The translations under genes and the position numbers were made by a program. A stretch of 64,000 nucleotides of DNA from Listeria floridensis FSL S10-1187. GTDB lineage: Bacteria > Bacillota > Bacilli > Lactobacillales > Listeriaceae. Of the stretch, positions 28,847-37,686 are shown in pieces. The stretch lies in NCBI RefSeq assembly GCF_000525875.1, contig NZ_AODF01000014.1, forward strand, positions 1-64,000, written 5' to 3'. Positions within the stretch are counted from its first letter, which is position 1, and each line of letters opens with the position of its first letter. The notes under the pieces are model-generated. The model was given only the letters and a program-made list of their open reading frames with translations, was not told where the DNA came from and ran no database searches.

Positions 28847-29824
28847 ATGAGCGATTTATTCAGTTCGATTAAACAGCAAATTACAGGGAAAAACGTTAAA
28901 ATTGTTTTACCAGAAGGAAGCGACGAGCGGATTGTCGGTGCAGCGGCAAAATTAAAAGCAGAAGGAATCGTTGAACCGATTTTGCTAGGCACAAAAGAAG
29001 AGACAGAAGCAGCTGCAAAAAAAGCCGGAGTTTCACTTGAAGGCATTGAAGTCAAAAATCCGGAAGGTGATGCTGATTTTGCCGAACTCGTAGCGGCTTT
29101 TGTTGAACGAAGAAAAGGAAAAGCGACGCAAGCAGATGCAGAAAAAATGTTACTTGATCCAAATTATTTTGGAACAATGCTCGTTTTCACAGGAAAAGCA
29201 GATGGCCTTGTAAGTGGGGCAATCCATTCAACAGGAGACACTGTTCGTCCCGCACTGCAAATCATTAAAACGAAACCAGGAATTTCTAAAGTAGCAGGTG
29301 CAATGATCATGGTACGCGATACGGAACGTTATCTTTTCAGTGATGTTGCAATTAATATCGCACCGACTGCAGCTGATTTAGCTGAAAATGCAGTTGTAAG
29401 TGCTGAAACAGCAACAATCTTTGATATTGAGCCCCGTGTTGCAATGCTAAGTTTCTCGACAAAAGGTTCTGCAAAATCGGAAGAAACCGAGAAAGTAGCT
29501 GAGGCTACGAAACTGGCGAAGGAAAAGGCACCTGAGCTTACACTGGATGGCGAGTTTCAGTTTGATGCCGCTTTTGTCCCAAGTGTTGCTGCACAAAAAG
29601 CTCCTGATTCGGTCTTAAAAGGTGATGCGAATGTCTTTATTTTCCCAAGTCTTGAAGCGGGTAATATTGGCTATAAAATTGCGCAACGGTTAGGGAATTT
29701 TGAAGCAGTGGGACCGATTTTACAGGGTTTAAATGCACCAGTCAATGATTTGTCGCGTGGATGTAATACCCAAGATGTCTATAATTTATCATTGATTACG
29801 GCTGCTCAAGCAGTGAGTAAATAA
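28847..29824 (+). CDS. pta: phosphate acetyltransferase
   Basis: 325-residue single-domain phosphotransacetylase (the short Pta/EutD form). Interconverts acetyl-CoA and acetyl phosphate, feeding acetate kinase. Recognised by IVLPEGSDERIVGAAAKL at the N-terminus, GLVSGAIHSTGDTVRPALQI in the middle, and a C-terminal NVFIFPSLEAGNIGYKIAQR and VNDLSRGC. The frame is open to 28829, but the GGAGG at 28831-28835 is followed by the family-typical start MSDLFSSIK at 28847. Single gene with its own terminator. Confidence 0.95.
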   Translation: MSDLFSSIKQQITGKNVKIVLPEGSDERIVGAAAKLKAEGIVEPILLGTKEETEAAAKKAGVSLEGIEVKNPEGDADFAELVAAFVERRKGKATQADAEKMLLDPNYFGTMLVFTGKADGLVSGAIHSTGDTVRPALQIIKTKPGISKVAGAMIMVRDTERYLFSDVAINIAPTAADLAENAVVSAETATIFDIEPRVAMLSFSTKGSAKSEETEKVAEATKLAKEKAPELTLDGEFQFDAAFVPSVAAQKAPDSVLKGDANVFIFPSLEAGNIGYKIAQRLGNFEAVGPILQGLNAPVNDLSRGCNTQDVYNLSLITAAQAVSK

Positions 29825-29830
29825 AATAAG

Positions 29831-29914
29831 AAGAACCTGCAATTGTTAATGTTGCCCCGGTTAATGTCTAGTTTGCCGGAAGGAAACATCTTTAAGATTT
29901 GCGGGTTCTTTTTT
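29831..29914 (+). terminator. unusually long terminator hairpin
   Basis: AAGAACCTGCAA pairs with TTTGCGGGTTCTT across about 55 bases that can fold further (AATGTT / AAACAT), followed by a T run. Longer than the other terminators of the window. Confidence 0.7.
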
Positions 29915-29968
29915 ATGTCTAAAACTCTGTTTCAGCGGGTAGAGATAGAAATAAGGAAGGTGAAACCA

Positions 29969-30337
29969 ATGAAACGATATTTATTCCCTATTTTAGCATT
30001 TATTCCAGCTCCGTTTCTTTATTTTTACTTAGAATATGCCTTTGCCACTTCTGCTACATACCCGTGGTTTCTGGTGCCGCTTTCGGTGCTGTATTTTGCA
30101 CTAACAGGGTATTTTAGCAAAGAATATCGTGTGACGAGTCTTCTGCTTTGGAATCTTGGAAGTTTAGGCTTATCTTTTTTATTCGCTCACTTTTTCCTCG
30201 TAAATGATTCAGAATATTATCAGCCGTTTGGCGAACATTTCATGATTGTTTATACATGGCTACTGATGATTGTTGCTGAGCTTTTTGTGCGCCACGTTGT
30301 TAAATATTATAATGAAAATGTTCGAGTGAAAAAATAA
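29969..30337 (+). CDS. small four-helix membrane protein, unknown function
   Basis: 122 residues with four hydrophobic segments (YLFPILAFIPAPFLYFYL; WFLVPLSVLYFALTGYF; SLLLWNLGSLGLSFLFAHFF; FMIVYTWLLMIVAELFV). I do not recognise the family. The frame continues upstream through the pta terminator, so ATG 29969, 7 bases after GGAAGGTG, is preferred. It ends in a shared terminator with the convergent YxeA-like gene. Confidence 0.7.
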   Translation: MKRYLFPILAFIPAPFLYFYLEYAFATSATYPWFLVPLSVLYFALTGYFSKEYRVTSLLLWNLGSLGLSFLFAHFFLVNDSEYYQPFGEHFMIVYTWLLMIVAELFVRHVVKYYNENVRVKK

Positions 30338-30365
30338 GCCGCCCTTTAAAGGACGGCTTATTTTT
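30329..30365. terminator. bidirectional terminator
   Basis: ATAAGCCG(c)CC / GG(a)CGGCTTAT hairpin with A and T flanks. Confidence 0.88.
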
Positions 30366-30699
30366 CTGCTAAATATTGAATGTTTTCAGGCAGAGATTGA
30401 ATTTTTTTGTAGGTAGATACTAAATGATTGGTGCTGACTACAATTTTAAAATGATTATTGCGTGCTAACTTTTTATCTGAGTAAAAGGAGAGCCTTTTTG
30501 CTTTTCCTTTTGTATCATAGACAGTTTCCGTATATTTATATCCTTTAAACTGATTTTTAGTGACAGGTTTACCATCAGATTTCATTTTTACGAAATAAGG
30601 GCTTGCTGTCTGATCGTCTGGAATGACATATTCGAAAATTAATACAGTCGATAAAAGCAAAGTTGCGACAATTCCGAGTAATGCGGTTTTTTTCTTCAT
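30358..30699 (-). CDS. YxeA-like (DUF1093) exported protein
   Basis: 113 residues: an N-terminal signal/anchor helix (TALLGIVATLLLSTVLIFEY) and a small OB-like domain with FKGYKYTETVYDTKGKAKRLSFYSDKKL cut into the family's usual pattern (Y.Y....yd..Gk.k...f.....L). Such DUF1093 proteins often accompany ABC exporters of antimicrobial peptides, but none is next to it here. The start is preceded by GGGGAG. Function unknown. Confidence 0.75.
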   Translation of the reverse strand: MKKKTALLGIVATLLLSTVLIFEYVIPDDQTASPYFVKMKSDGKPVTKNQFKGYKYTETVYDTKGKAKRLSFYSDKKLARNNHFKIVVSTNHLVSTYKKIQSLPENIQYLAEK

Positions 30700-30905
30700 G
30701 ATACTCTCCCCATATCTACGAGTTTGATTTGTTACATTTAGTTTACAACAATTGAAGAATAGATTCCCTTTCGTAAACTAACAAAACAGAAAGCAAAGCT
30801 TACAATTTTGTCATATTAAAAGCAAAAAAAGCTTGCCTTTTCTGGGAAAAGTATGGTTAAATAGAGAAGCTAATAACCGTTAGGTAAATGAGGAGATGTG
30901 TAACA

Positions 30906-32243
30906 ATGAAAAATTTCGATCAAACATTAGAACAAGGTTCTGTCGGAAAAGTATTTGTGAAGTACCTTATTCCATCGCTGGTTGGCATGCTCCTCATGTC
31001 TGTTAATATTGTCATTGACGGTATTTTTGTAGGGCATCGACTTGGAGGAGTAGCACTTGCTGGAATCAACATTGCCGTTCCTGTATTCTCCATTTTCACA
31101 GCAATTTCGCTTTGGATTGGCATCGGCGGAGCTTCGCAATACTCATTTGCACTTGGTGAGAAAGATATTAAAAAGGCGCAGGTGATTTTTACCCGTTCCA
31201 TTATTATGGTGCTTTTGATTACGATTTTACTTGCGATTCTTGCTTTTATTTTTAGAATTCCACTTGCTTACTTGCTTGGTGCAAACGATGAAACGATTAG
31301 TTACGTAATGGAATATATGAATGTTTTGCTACTGTTTGGTTTTGTATTAACACTTGAAAATATTTTGAGTATTTTTGTTCGTAACGACGGAGATCCGAAT
31401 TTGGCTATGGTTGCTTTGATTGTGACAGCGGTTGTCAATGTTATTTTGAACTACAGCTTTTTGTTCATTTTTAACCTAGGCGTGCGCGGATCGGCTCTTG
31501 CAACAGTATCAGCAATGGCAGTCGGTGTAATTATTTTAAGTACTCACTTTTTCAAAAAAAACAGCCGATTGAAGTTGACCGGATTTAGTTTAACCTTTGA
31601 CTCAATTAAAAAGACTTTTTCGATTGGACTCCCGAGCTTCTTATCTGAACTGGGAATGTCAGTTTTTACGATGGGCTACAACATCGCGATTGCAGCTGTT
31701 GCAGGAACAGCTGGTGTTGCTGCTTTTTCCGTACTCAATTACTCGCACAGTGTGATCTTGATGATGTTTCTTGGTATGGGTTCGGCCATACAACCGCTTA
31801 TCAGTTACTATCGCGGTGCAAAACTTGTAAAGCGTGAAAAACAAACGGTTCGACTTGCGGCTTTTGTAGCAGTTGGAACGGGCGTGTTATTTTTTATCAT
31901 CGGCTTGTTGTTTGCGGATCAAATTGTGCGGATGTTCGGCAATTTTGATACAGATATTCATGACCTTGCAGTACTCGGTGTACGAATCTTTTTCTCAGCT
32001 TATTTGTTCATGGGATTCAATTTTGTGATGATGACTTATTTTCAAACTACCAATCGGATTGGAATGGCTACGTGGATTACAGTGGCGAGAGAGATGATCT
32101 TCATGGTCATTTTCTTACTAATTCTACCGCCGTTTTTCGGAGCATCGGGCGTATTCAGCGCTATCCCAATTTCAGAATTAATCGTCGCAACAAGTATCAT
32201 GCTTTATGCACATCGTAAACACATTTTTAAACTTCCTGCTTAA
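30906..32243 (+). CDS. MATE family efflux transporter
   Basis: 445 residues with 12 helices in two MatE repeats. N-terminal IPSLVGMLLMSVNIVIDGIF and the second-half FSIGLPSFLSELGMSVFTMG are the paired MATE signatures. It exports drugs or metabolites by cation antiport. ATG 30906 lies 8 bases after GAGGAG; the frame is open from 30888. Absence of conserved catalytic-type residues means the substrate cannot be inferred. Monocistronic. Confidence 0.9.
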   Translation: MKNFDQTLEQGSVGKVFVKYLIPSLVGMLLMSVNIVIDGIFVGHRLGGVALAGINIAVPVFSIFTAISLWIGIGGASQYSFALGEKDIKKAQVIFTRSIIMVLLITILLAILAFIFRIPLAYLLGANDETISYVMEYMNVLLLFGFVLTLENILSIFVRNDGDPNLAMVALIVTAVVNVILNYSFLFIFNLGVRGSALATVSAMAVGVIILSTHFFKKNSRLKLTGFSLTFDSIKKTFSIGLPSFLSELGMSVFTMGYNIAIAAVAGTAGVAAFSVLNYSHSVILMMFLGMGSAIQPLISYYRGAKLVKREKQTVRLAAFVAVGTGVLFFIIGLLFADQIVRMFGNFDTDIHDLAVLGVRIFFSAYLFMGFNFVMMTYFQTTNRIGMATWITVAREMIFMVIFLLILPPFFGASGVFSAIPISELIVATSIMLYAHRKHIFKLPA

Positions 32244-32336
32244 GTGAAAGCAGGAAGTTAATGTAATAAAATACACAATCTATGAATGATGGGTTTTCGC
32301 TTGAAAAATCTATTGTTTTATGTATATAAGAAATGA

Positions 32337-32482
32337 GATTGTGAAAATTAAAGTTTGAAATCGTTTGACAATTTTAGTAAGATCAAGCAGTTCATTTTGA
32401 AAACCTTGCGGCAGCAAGACTTGAATCAAATATGGTCAGATGTTGTTAGCAGAATCACAAAAAGTGGTTCTGCTTTTTTTTT
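32337..32482 (+). ncRNA. candidate small RNA with strong terminator
   Basis: The MATE gene ends at 32243, yet a perfect-looking intrinsic terminator (GCAGAATCAC / GTGGTTCTGC then nine Ts, 32449-32482) lies over 200 bp later. A hairpin CTTGC-GGCA-GCAAG with a tetraloop is at 32405-32418. A possible promoter, TTGAAA (32301-32306) with TATATA (32323-32328), would give a ~145-nt RNA. It could instead be a long MATE 3' UTR. Confidence 0.4.
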
Positions 32483-32539
32483 ATGACTGTTTTTCCTTGA
32501 TAATACTAGAATGTATTCGCTTTCAAAATGAACAGTCGA

Positions 32540-32587
32540 GTACTATATCTTGAATTCACAATTAAAAAGTTATACTATATATAGTGT
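32540..32587 (+). promoter_or_regulatory. paired NrdR boxes upstream of nrdE
   Basis: ACTATATATAGT (32574-32585) is a palindromic NrdR core; ACTATATCTTG starting at 32542 is a second, weaker copy exactly 32 bases upstream, about three helical turns, which is the usual spacing of NrdR box pairs. A -10-like TATACT (32571-32576) overlaps the proximal box. NrdR with bound dATP represses ribonucleotide reductase genes. Confidence 0.78.
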
Positions 32588-32739
32588 TAACACCAAATAT
32601 TGCATCGCTATTATTTAACTTTTTTACAGAAGATTTTTTCTACTAAAAAAGTTAATTTTTATGAACAAACATAAAAGAGGGATATGCGATCGAGCTGGTT
32701 GAAACTAGTTGCAGAATTATTGAGAAATGGGGAGTGCAA

Positions 32740-35015
32740 ATGACGACTTATATTGTAAAAGACGGCGGAAATCGAAAATTGCCTTTCGATCCAGAACGTT
32801 TAAATCGTTACCTAGATAAAATTCATGAGGAATTTCCGAAACTAGATGTTGAAGATTATAAACGGAAAATTTTTCAGTTCGTTGAGAAAAAAGAAGAATA
32901 TGCAGCGGATGATCTTGTCGATTATTTAATTCGCGAGGCAGAAGCGAGAACGGACATTCATCTGCCTGAATGGGAACACTTCGCAGCACGACTCTATTTA
33001 AATAAATTATATAAAAAAGCTAGTAAAAACCGTTTCTATAATGATGATGATAAATATGGTTCTTATATTGGACTTCAAGAAAGTTTGGGAGAACGCGGGA
33101 TTTATTCCGGCAACATCTTGAAAAACTATTCAAAAGAAGACTTGATCGAAGCAGGAAAATTGATTGATCCGGAAAGAGACAAGCTGTTTACATACAATGG
33201 TCTTTACTTGCTTGCAACACGTTATTTAGCAACGGATCAAGCGCGTAATGTCTATGAGCTTCCCCAAGAACGCTGGTTGACAATCGCTCTATACTTGATG
33301 CAGGAAGAACCAAAACAAAAACGAATGGAACTTGTTAAAGAAGCTTACTGGGCACTTAGCAATCTTTATATGACCGTTGCAACTCCAACTCTTGCTAATG
33401 CTGGAAAAGTTGGCGGACAGCTTTCAAGTTGCTTTATTGATACGATTGATGACAGCTTGCAAGGGATTTACGACAGCAATACAGACGTGGCGCGTGTATC
33501 AAAACATGGCGGCGGTGTAGGTGCTTATATGGGCTATGTTCGTTCAACCGGAGCACCAATTCGCGGTGTCAAGGGCGCAAGCGGCGGTGTCATTCCTTGG
33601 ATCAAACAACTGAATAATACGGCAGTCAGCGTGGATCAGCTAGGTCAACGGAAAGGAGCTATCTCCGTTTATCTAGACGTTTTCCATAAAGATATTGAAA
33701 TGTTCCTTGATCTTCGCTTAAATAACGGAGATCAGCGTTTACGTGCACATGATATATTTACAGCAGTTTGTATTCCAGACTTATTCATGGAAGCTGTTGA
33801 ACGCCGCGGAGACTGGTATTTATTTGATCCACATGAAGTGAAAAATAAAAAAAGGCTGGTACTTGCAAGACTTTTATGACGAAGAAAAAGGCGAAGGGTC
33901 TTTCCGTGAAAAATATGAAGAGCTTGTAGCAGATGAAACAATCAGCAAAAAAAATTGTGAAAGCAATCGACATTATGAAACGCATAATGGTCAGCCAACT
34001 TGAAACAGGTAATCCATTCATGTTCTATCGTGATGAAGTCAATCGGATGAATCCAAACAGACATGAAGGAATGATTTATTCAAGTAACCTATGCACGGAA
34101 ATCATGCAAAATATGAGTCCAACTCGTGTGATTCAAGAAATCATTTCAGGCGATCAAATTGTTATTACGAAACAAGCTGGAGATTTTGTGGTTTGTAATC
34201 TGTCTTCAATTAACTTGGGTCGTGCTGTGCTGGCAGAAGAAGGCACGCTTGAGCGCTTAATCGATGTGGAAGTACGGATGCTTGATAACGTAATTGACTT
34301 GAATGAGCTTCCAGTTCCGCAAGCCACCATTACGAACAAAAAATATCGTTCTATCGGTCTCGGTACATTTGGATGGCACCATTTGCTTGCGATTAAAAAT
34401 ATCGCATGGGACTCAGCTGAAGCAGAGGAATTTGCGGATGAGCTTTATGAAAAGATTAACTTCTTAACCATCCAAGCAAGTGCTAAGCTTGCTAAAGAAA
34501 AAGGTGCATATAAAATCTTTAAAGGCAGTGACTGGAATACAGGCGAATACTTCTCGCGCCGCAACTATACGAGCGATAAATGGCAAGAGCTTGCTTCAGA
34601 TGTAGCAGAAAACGGCATTCGCAATGCGTATCTTGTAGCGGTAGCACCGAACATGAGTACAGCTCAAATTGCCGGTTCAACTGCGTCAATTGATCCGATA
34701 TATAGTGCATTCTATTATGAAGAGAAGAAAGATTACAGACGTCCAGTGATCGCTCCAGATTTAAGCTTATCGACCTATCCGTACTATGAAAAAGGTGCTT
34801 ATAAACTAGATCAGTTTGCAAGTGTCAGACAGAACGGACGTCGTCAGCGCCATGTTGACCAATCGCTAAGTTTTAACTTCTATGTTCCAAGCGGTATTAA
34901 AGCAAGTAAATTACTTGAACTTCATCTTACAGCTTGGCGGGAAGGTCTAAAAACGACTTACTATGTGCGGTCAAATGATATCGACGTAGAAGAGTGCGAA
35001 TGGTGCTCAAGTTGA
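32740..35015 (+). CDS. nrdE: class I ribonucleoside-diphosphate reductase, alpha subunit, frameshifted in this sequence
   Basis: Three pieces join when one A is removed from each of A7 33847-33853 (giving KNKKGWYLQDFYDEE) and A8 33947-33954 (giving ISKKIVKAIDIMK), producing 757 residues. The enzyme makes deoxyribonucleotides. Features in order: N-terminal ATP-cone (TTYIVKDGGNRKLPFDPERL), SSCFIDT with the first redox Cys, NLCTEI with the thiyl-radical Cys, the second redox Cys in VVCNLSSINLG, paired Tyr near the end, and the C-terminal CEWC. ATG 32740 is 5 bases after GGGGAG. First gene of a four-gene operon. Confidence 0.93.
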
Positions 35016-35107
35016 TTTAGATTGTTTAGAAGTCGGGGTAGCAAGACGAATTGTTCGGCTCCGGCTTTTACATAAAACGGAAATCTTTAAAGGAGGTCAC
35101 TTGACCG

Positions 35108-36157
35108 ATGGGAGAAAATAGCAAGGAATTAACGCGCATTAAAATTTTGGAACCGCTGAATCCCAATCATTCGACGGCAATTATTAACGGAAAAACAAGC
35201 GGAATCTTGAACTGGAATGACATTCCTTATCCGTCGTTTTACCGTGCTTATAAAGAACTTTCAACAAACTACTGGATTCCAGATGAAGTAGATATGAAAG
35301 GCGATGCTAAGCAGTATCCGCAACTTTCAGAAGAAGAACGCTATGCTTTTGATGCGATTATTGGTTTGCTTGCAACGCTTGATTCACCGCAAACCCGTTT
35401 TATTTACAATATTGCTGAATATGTGACAGATCCCGCTGTGCATGCGAATGCAGCCATTATTGGACAGCAAGAAGTGATTCATAATGAAAGTTATTCTTAT
35501 GTACTGGCTTCCATTACAGACCTTAAAAATCAAAATCGGATTTTCGATTTTGCACGTACGCACGAAACGATTATCAAACGAAATGAACCGATTATGGACG
35601 CATACAATGATTTTATGGAACATAAGTCGGGTGAAACGCTTGTAAAAGCTTTAATCCAATCGTCTATTCTCGAAGGTATTAATTTCTATAGCGGCTTTGC
35701 TTATTTTTATAATCTAGTCCGTCAAAATAAAATGACAGGAACAGGCAAAATTATCAGCTTTATTAATCGCGATGAGCTTGCACACTCGAAGTTCATTTCT
35801 GAAGTGATTCGTGCGATTTTAGGCGAGAATCCAGAGCTTTTAACAGACGAACTGATTGAATATACACATGAAGCCTTTAAGCATGCTGTAGAGCTTGAAA
35901 CAGAATGGTCAAGTGAAGTACTTCAAAAAATTGAAGGTATCGACGTTGATGAAATGGTTGACTATGTCAAATACCGTGCAAACAAAATGCTTGGTATGCT
36001 AGGTATGGATGAGCTTTATCCAGGGTACAGTGACAACACAATGACATGGATTAAAGCATATGCGGACAACTTCACAGAAACGAAAACTGACTTCTTTGAA
36101 ATGCGCAACTCAAGCTATAAGAAGACGAACATTGATAACGGATTTGATGATCTATGA
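35108..36157 (+). CDS. nrdF: class I ribonucleoside-diphosphate reductase, beta subunit
   Basis: 349 residues. It houses the dinuclear metal centre and tyrosyl radical. Ligand motifs are LDSPQTRF (Asp), QQEVIHNESYSY (Glu-x2-His with the nearby radical Tyr), SSILEGINFYSGFAYF (Glu) and RDELAHSKF (Glu-x2-His). Start follows AAAGGAGGT, 11 bases away. It lies 93 bp after nrdE; that gap can form a GTCGG/CCGGC hairpin. The stop overlaps the flavodoxin start (ATGA). Whether it carries Fe or Mn cannot be read from the sequence. Confidence 0.95.
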   Translation: MGENSKELTRIKILEPLNPNHSTAIINGKTSGILNWNDIPYPSFYRAYKELSTNYWIPDEVDMKGDAKQYPQLSEEERYAFDAIIGLLATLDSPQTRFIYNIAEYVTDPAVHANAAIIGQQEVIHNESYSYVLASITDLKNQNRIFDFARTHETIIKRNEPIMDAYNDFMEHKSGETLVKALIQSSILEGINFYSGFAYFYNLVRQNKMTGTGKIISFINRDELAHSKFISEVIRAILGENPELLTDELIEYTHEAFKHAVELETEWSSEVLQKIEGIDVDEMVDYVKYRANKMLGMLGMDELYPGYSDNTMTWIKAYADNFTETKTDFFEMRNSSYKKTNIDNGFDDL

Positions 36158-36591
36158 GAATCCTGCTCGCATATGATTCATTAAGCGGCAATACGAAAAT
36201 GGTGGCAGATATGATTATGCAAGAACTCGAGCAGCTTGGTCATGATGTGACAGCTTTTCGTGTGACACCGGATGCGGATTACCCACTTGATGAAACATAC
36301 GACCTGTACATGTTGGGGGCATGGACGGTCGACTTCGGCAGAACACCACCAGATATGAAAGACTTTATTGCCGAACTTGCAGAAAAACCCGAACACATCG
36401 CTTTGTTTGGGACTGGGGAAACACAGTGGGGTGTCGAAAACTTTTGCGGAGCTGTTGACCGGATGCAGAAGTTTTTTGGAACAGAATACCCGACACTTAA
36501 AATTGAACAAATGCCACATACCGAAAACGATGCGACTGCAATTAAACAATTTGTCCAGCAGGTTCTGGAGAAGAGGAGTGAAGCGAAATGA
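36154..36591 (+). CDS. flavodoxin-like protein of the nrd operon
   Basis: 145 residues. The FMN phosphate loop is DSLSGNTK near the N-terminus, and aromatic FMN contacts are likely in LGAWTVDFGRTPP and FGTGETQWGVENFCGAVD. It sits between nrdF and a thioredoxin gene with 4-bp overlaps on both sides, so it is almost certainly the electron donor that activates or maintains the NrdF cofactor. That is the job NrdI does in class Ib systems; this protein is a true short-chain flavodoxin in layout with NrdI-like WGxNFC. Confidence 0.86.
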   Translation: MRILLAYDSLSGNTKMVADMIMQELEQLGHDVTAFRVTPDADYPLDETYDLYMLGAWTVDFGRTPPDMKDFIAELAEKPEHIALFGTGETQWGVENFCGAVDRMQKFFGTEYPTLKIEQMPHTENDATAIKQFVQQVLEKRSEAK

Positions 36592-36914
36592 CAAGTATTG
36601 AAATTAAATCGCTCGAAGATTTTAAAAAACATATGACAAGTAACGAACTCATTTATGTGGATTTTTGGAAGGATAATTGTCCGAACTGCAAGATGCTTGA
36701 TTTATCGTTTCAAGAGTTCAATAACTCAGATCAAGCAGATAAGGTGAAAGTTTTAAAGGTAAAATTGGAAGAGATGGGCGAAAACTTCTTTTTTGATCAA
36801 GATATTCGTCAAACACCAACCCTTGTTCTTTATAAATCTGGTCAAGAAGTAACACGTTTAAACGGATTTATTCCACCTAACAAAATTGAAGAAGCCTTGG
36901 CAGAAAATGCGTAA
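36588..36914 (+). CDS. thioredoxin-like protein of the nrd operon
   Basis: 108 residues, thioredoxin fold. The redox motif is DNCPNCKM (CPNC rather than the thioredoxin CGPC), and the cis-Pro loop is QTPTLVLY. The N-terminal part (SLEDFKKHM) is family-like. Position at the end of the nrd operon implies it reduces the NrdE C-terminal cysteines, a role filled by NrdH elsewhere. ATGA overlap with the flavodoxin gene; followed by a terminator. Confidence 0.88.
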   Translation: MTSIEIKSLEDFKKHMTSNELIYVDFWKDNCPNCKMLDLSFQEFNNSDQADKVKVLKVKLEEMGENFFFDQDIRQTPTLVLYKSGQEVTRLNGFIPPNKIEEALAENA

Positions 36915-36924
36915 GGTTTTACTT

Positions 36925-36950
36925 AAAAAGCCCTCGAACGAGGCTTTTTT
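36925..36950 (+). terminator. nrd operon terminator
   Basis: AAAAAGC(c)CTCG / CGAGGCTTTTTT hairpin 10 bp after the last stop. Confidence 0.85.
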
Positions 36951-36971
36951 GCTAGAAGGAGGAACTTTTGC

Positions 36972-37265
36972 ATGAAAGAATTACAAAATGAAATTGCAGA
37001 TTTTCTAAAGTCGCGCAACTGGCAAGATCAGTACCAATTAAAAAAAGATTTAGCGTTATCAATTTCGATTGAAGCCGCGGAACTTCTAGAGTGCTTCCAG
37101 TGGAAAGATTCTGCTGAAGCTGTCGCAACCAAGCAGGACGAGATTTTAGATGAACTTGGCGATGTGCTCATCTATTCACTTCAGCTTGCGGACAGCCTTG
37201 GCCTTGACGGGGCAGATATCGTGCGGCGGAAAATGGAAAAAAACAAACGTCGAAGTTGGGAATAA
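36972..37265 (+). CDS. MazG-like nucleotide pyrophosphohydrolase
   Basis: 97 residues, all-alpha NTP-PPase of the MazG/RS21-C6 type. The metal-binding pattern is intact: SISIEAAELLECFQW (ExxE) and DELGDVLIY (ExxD). Relatives hydrolyse dCTP or damaged nucleotides, which fits the neighbouring dNTP-synthesis operon, although the nrd terminator separates them and this gene has its own GAAGGAGGA ribosome site. Confidence 0.9.
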   Translation: MKELQNEIADFLKSRNWQDQYQLKKDLALSISIEAAELLECFQWKDSAEAVATKQDEILDELGDVLIYSLQLADSLGLDGADIVRRKMEKNKRRSWE

Positions 37266-37271
37266 CCACAT

Positions 37272-37300
37272 AAAAAAGGAGGCATTTTGCCTCCTTTTTC
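37272..37300. terminator. bidirectional terminator
   Basis: AAAAAAGGAGGCA / TGCCTCCTTTTT hairpin between convergent genes. Confidence 0.88.
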
Positions 37301-37302
37301 GA

Positions 37303-37482
37303 TTATCTGAATGAATAAGAGGTGTTGCGGCGGTTTTTCGCTTTCACGAGGAAAATGATACTCAAAACGATCATAATGAGCGAAATGAGGAAAACAGCAA
37401 AACCGACTAATCCAGGAATACTGAACGAAACAGCCGCACCGATAATTCCGAGAATAAGCAAAATCAGACCTGTTATTTTCAT
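37303..37482 (-). CDS. small two-helix membrane protein (59 residues)
   Basis: Starts MKITGLILLILGIIGAAVSF, continues with a Gly/Ala-rich helix pair and ends in KAKNRRNTSYSFR. It resembles the many short DUF-type phage-shock or envelope-stress peptides, but I cannot name a family. AAAGGAG lies 7 bases upstream of the ATG at 37482, and the stop is next to a bidirectional terminator, which together support expression. Confidence 0.72.
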   Translation of the reverse strand: MKITGLILLILGIIGAAVSFSIPGLVGFAVFLISLIMIVLSIIFLVKAKNRRNTSYSFR

Positions 37483-37686
37483 TTGAACGCTCCTTTCTGT
37501 TTGTTAATTTTATTATACGCAATTTTTGAGGAAAAGGGGGGAAATATTTTATTTTTTCTCCGTATAACAGCTTGAAAATTTATTTCCTTTTATATTTACA
37601 GGTGACAAGACAATTAAAGCTAGCTTTTTTACAGGAAAGGACGTACAATAGTAAAGAATTGAATTTGAAAAGGGGAAACGTTGAAG

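Noticed and set aside
32740-35015. Programmed frameshifting or an intein/split gene in nrdE
   Set aside because: Two +1 breaks at A7 and A8 runs, with no slippery heptamer plus pseudoknot and no inserted domain; the same error occurs in 16 other genes.
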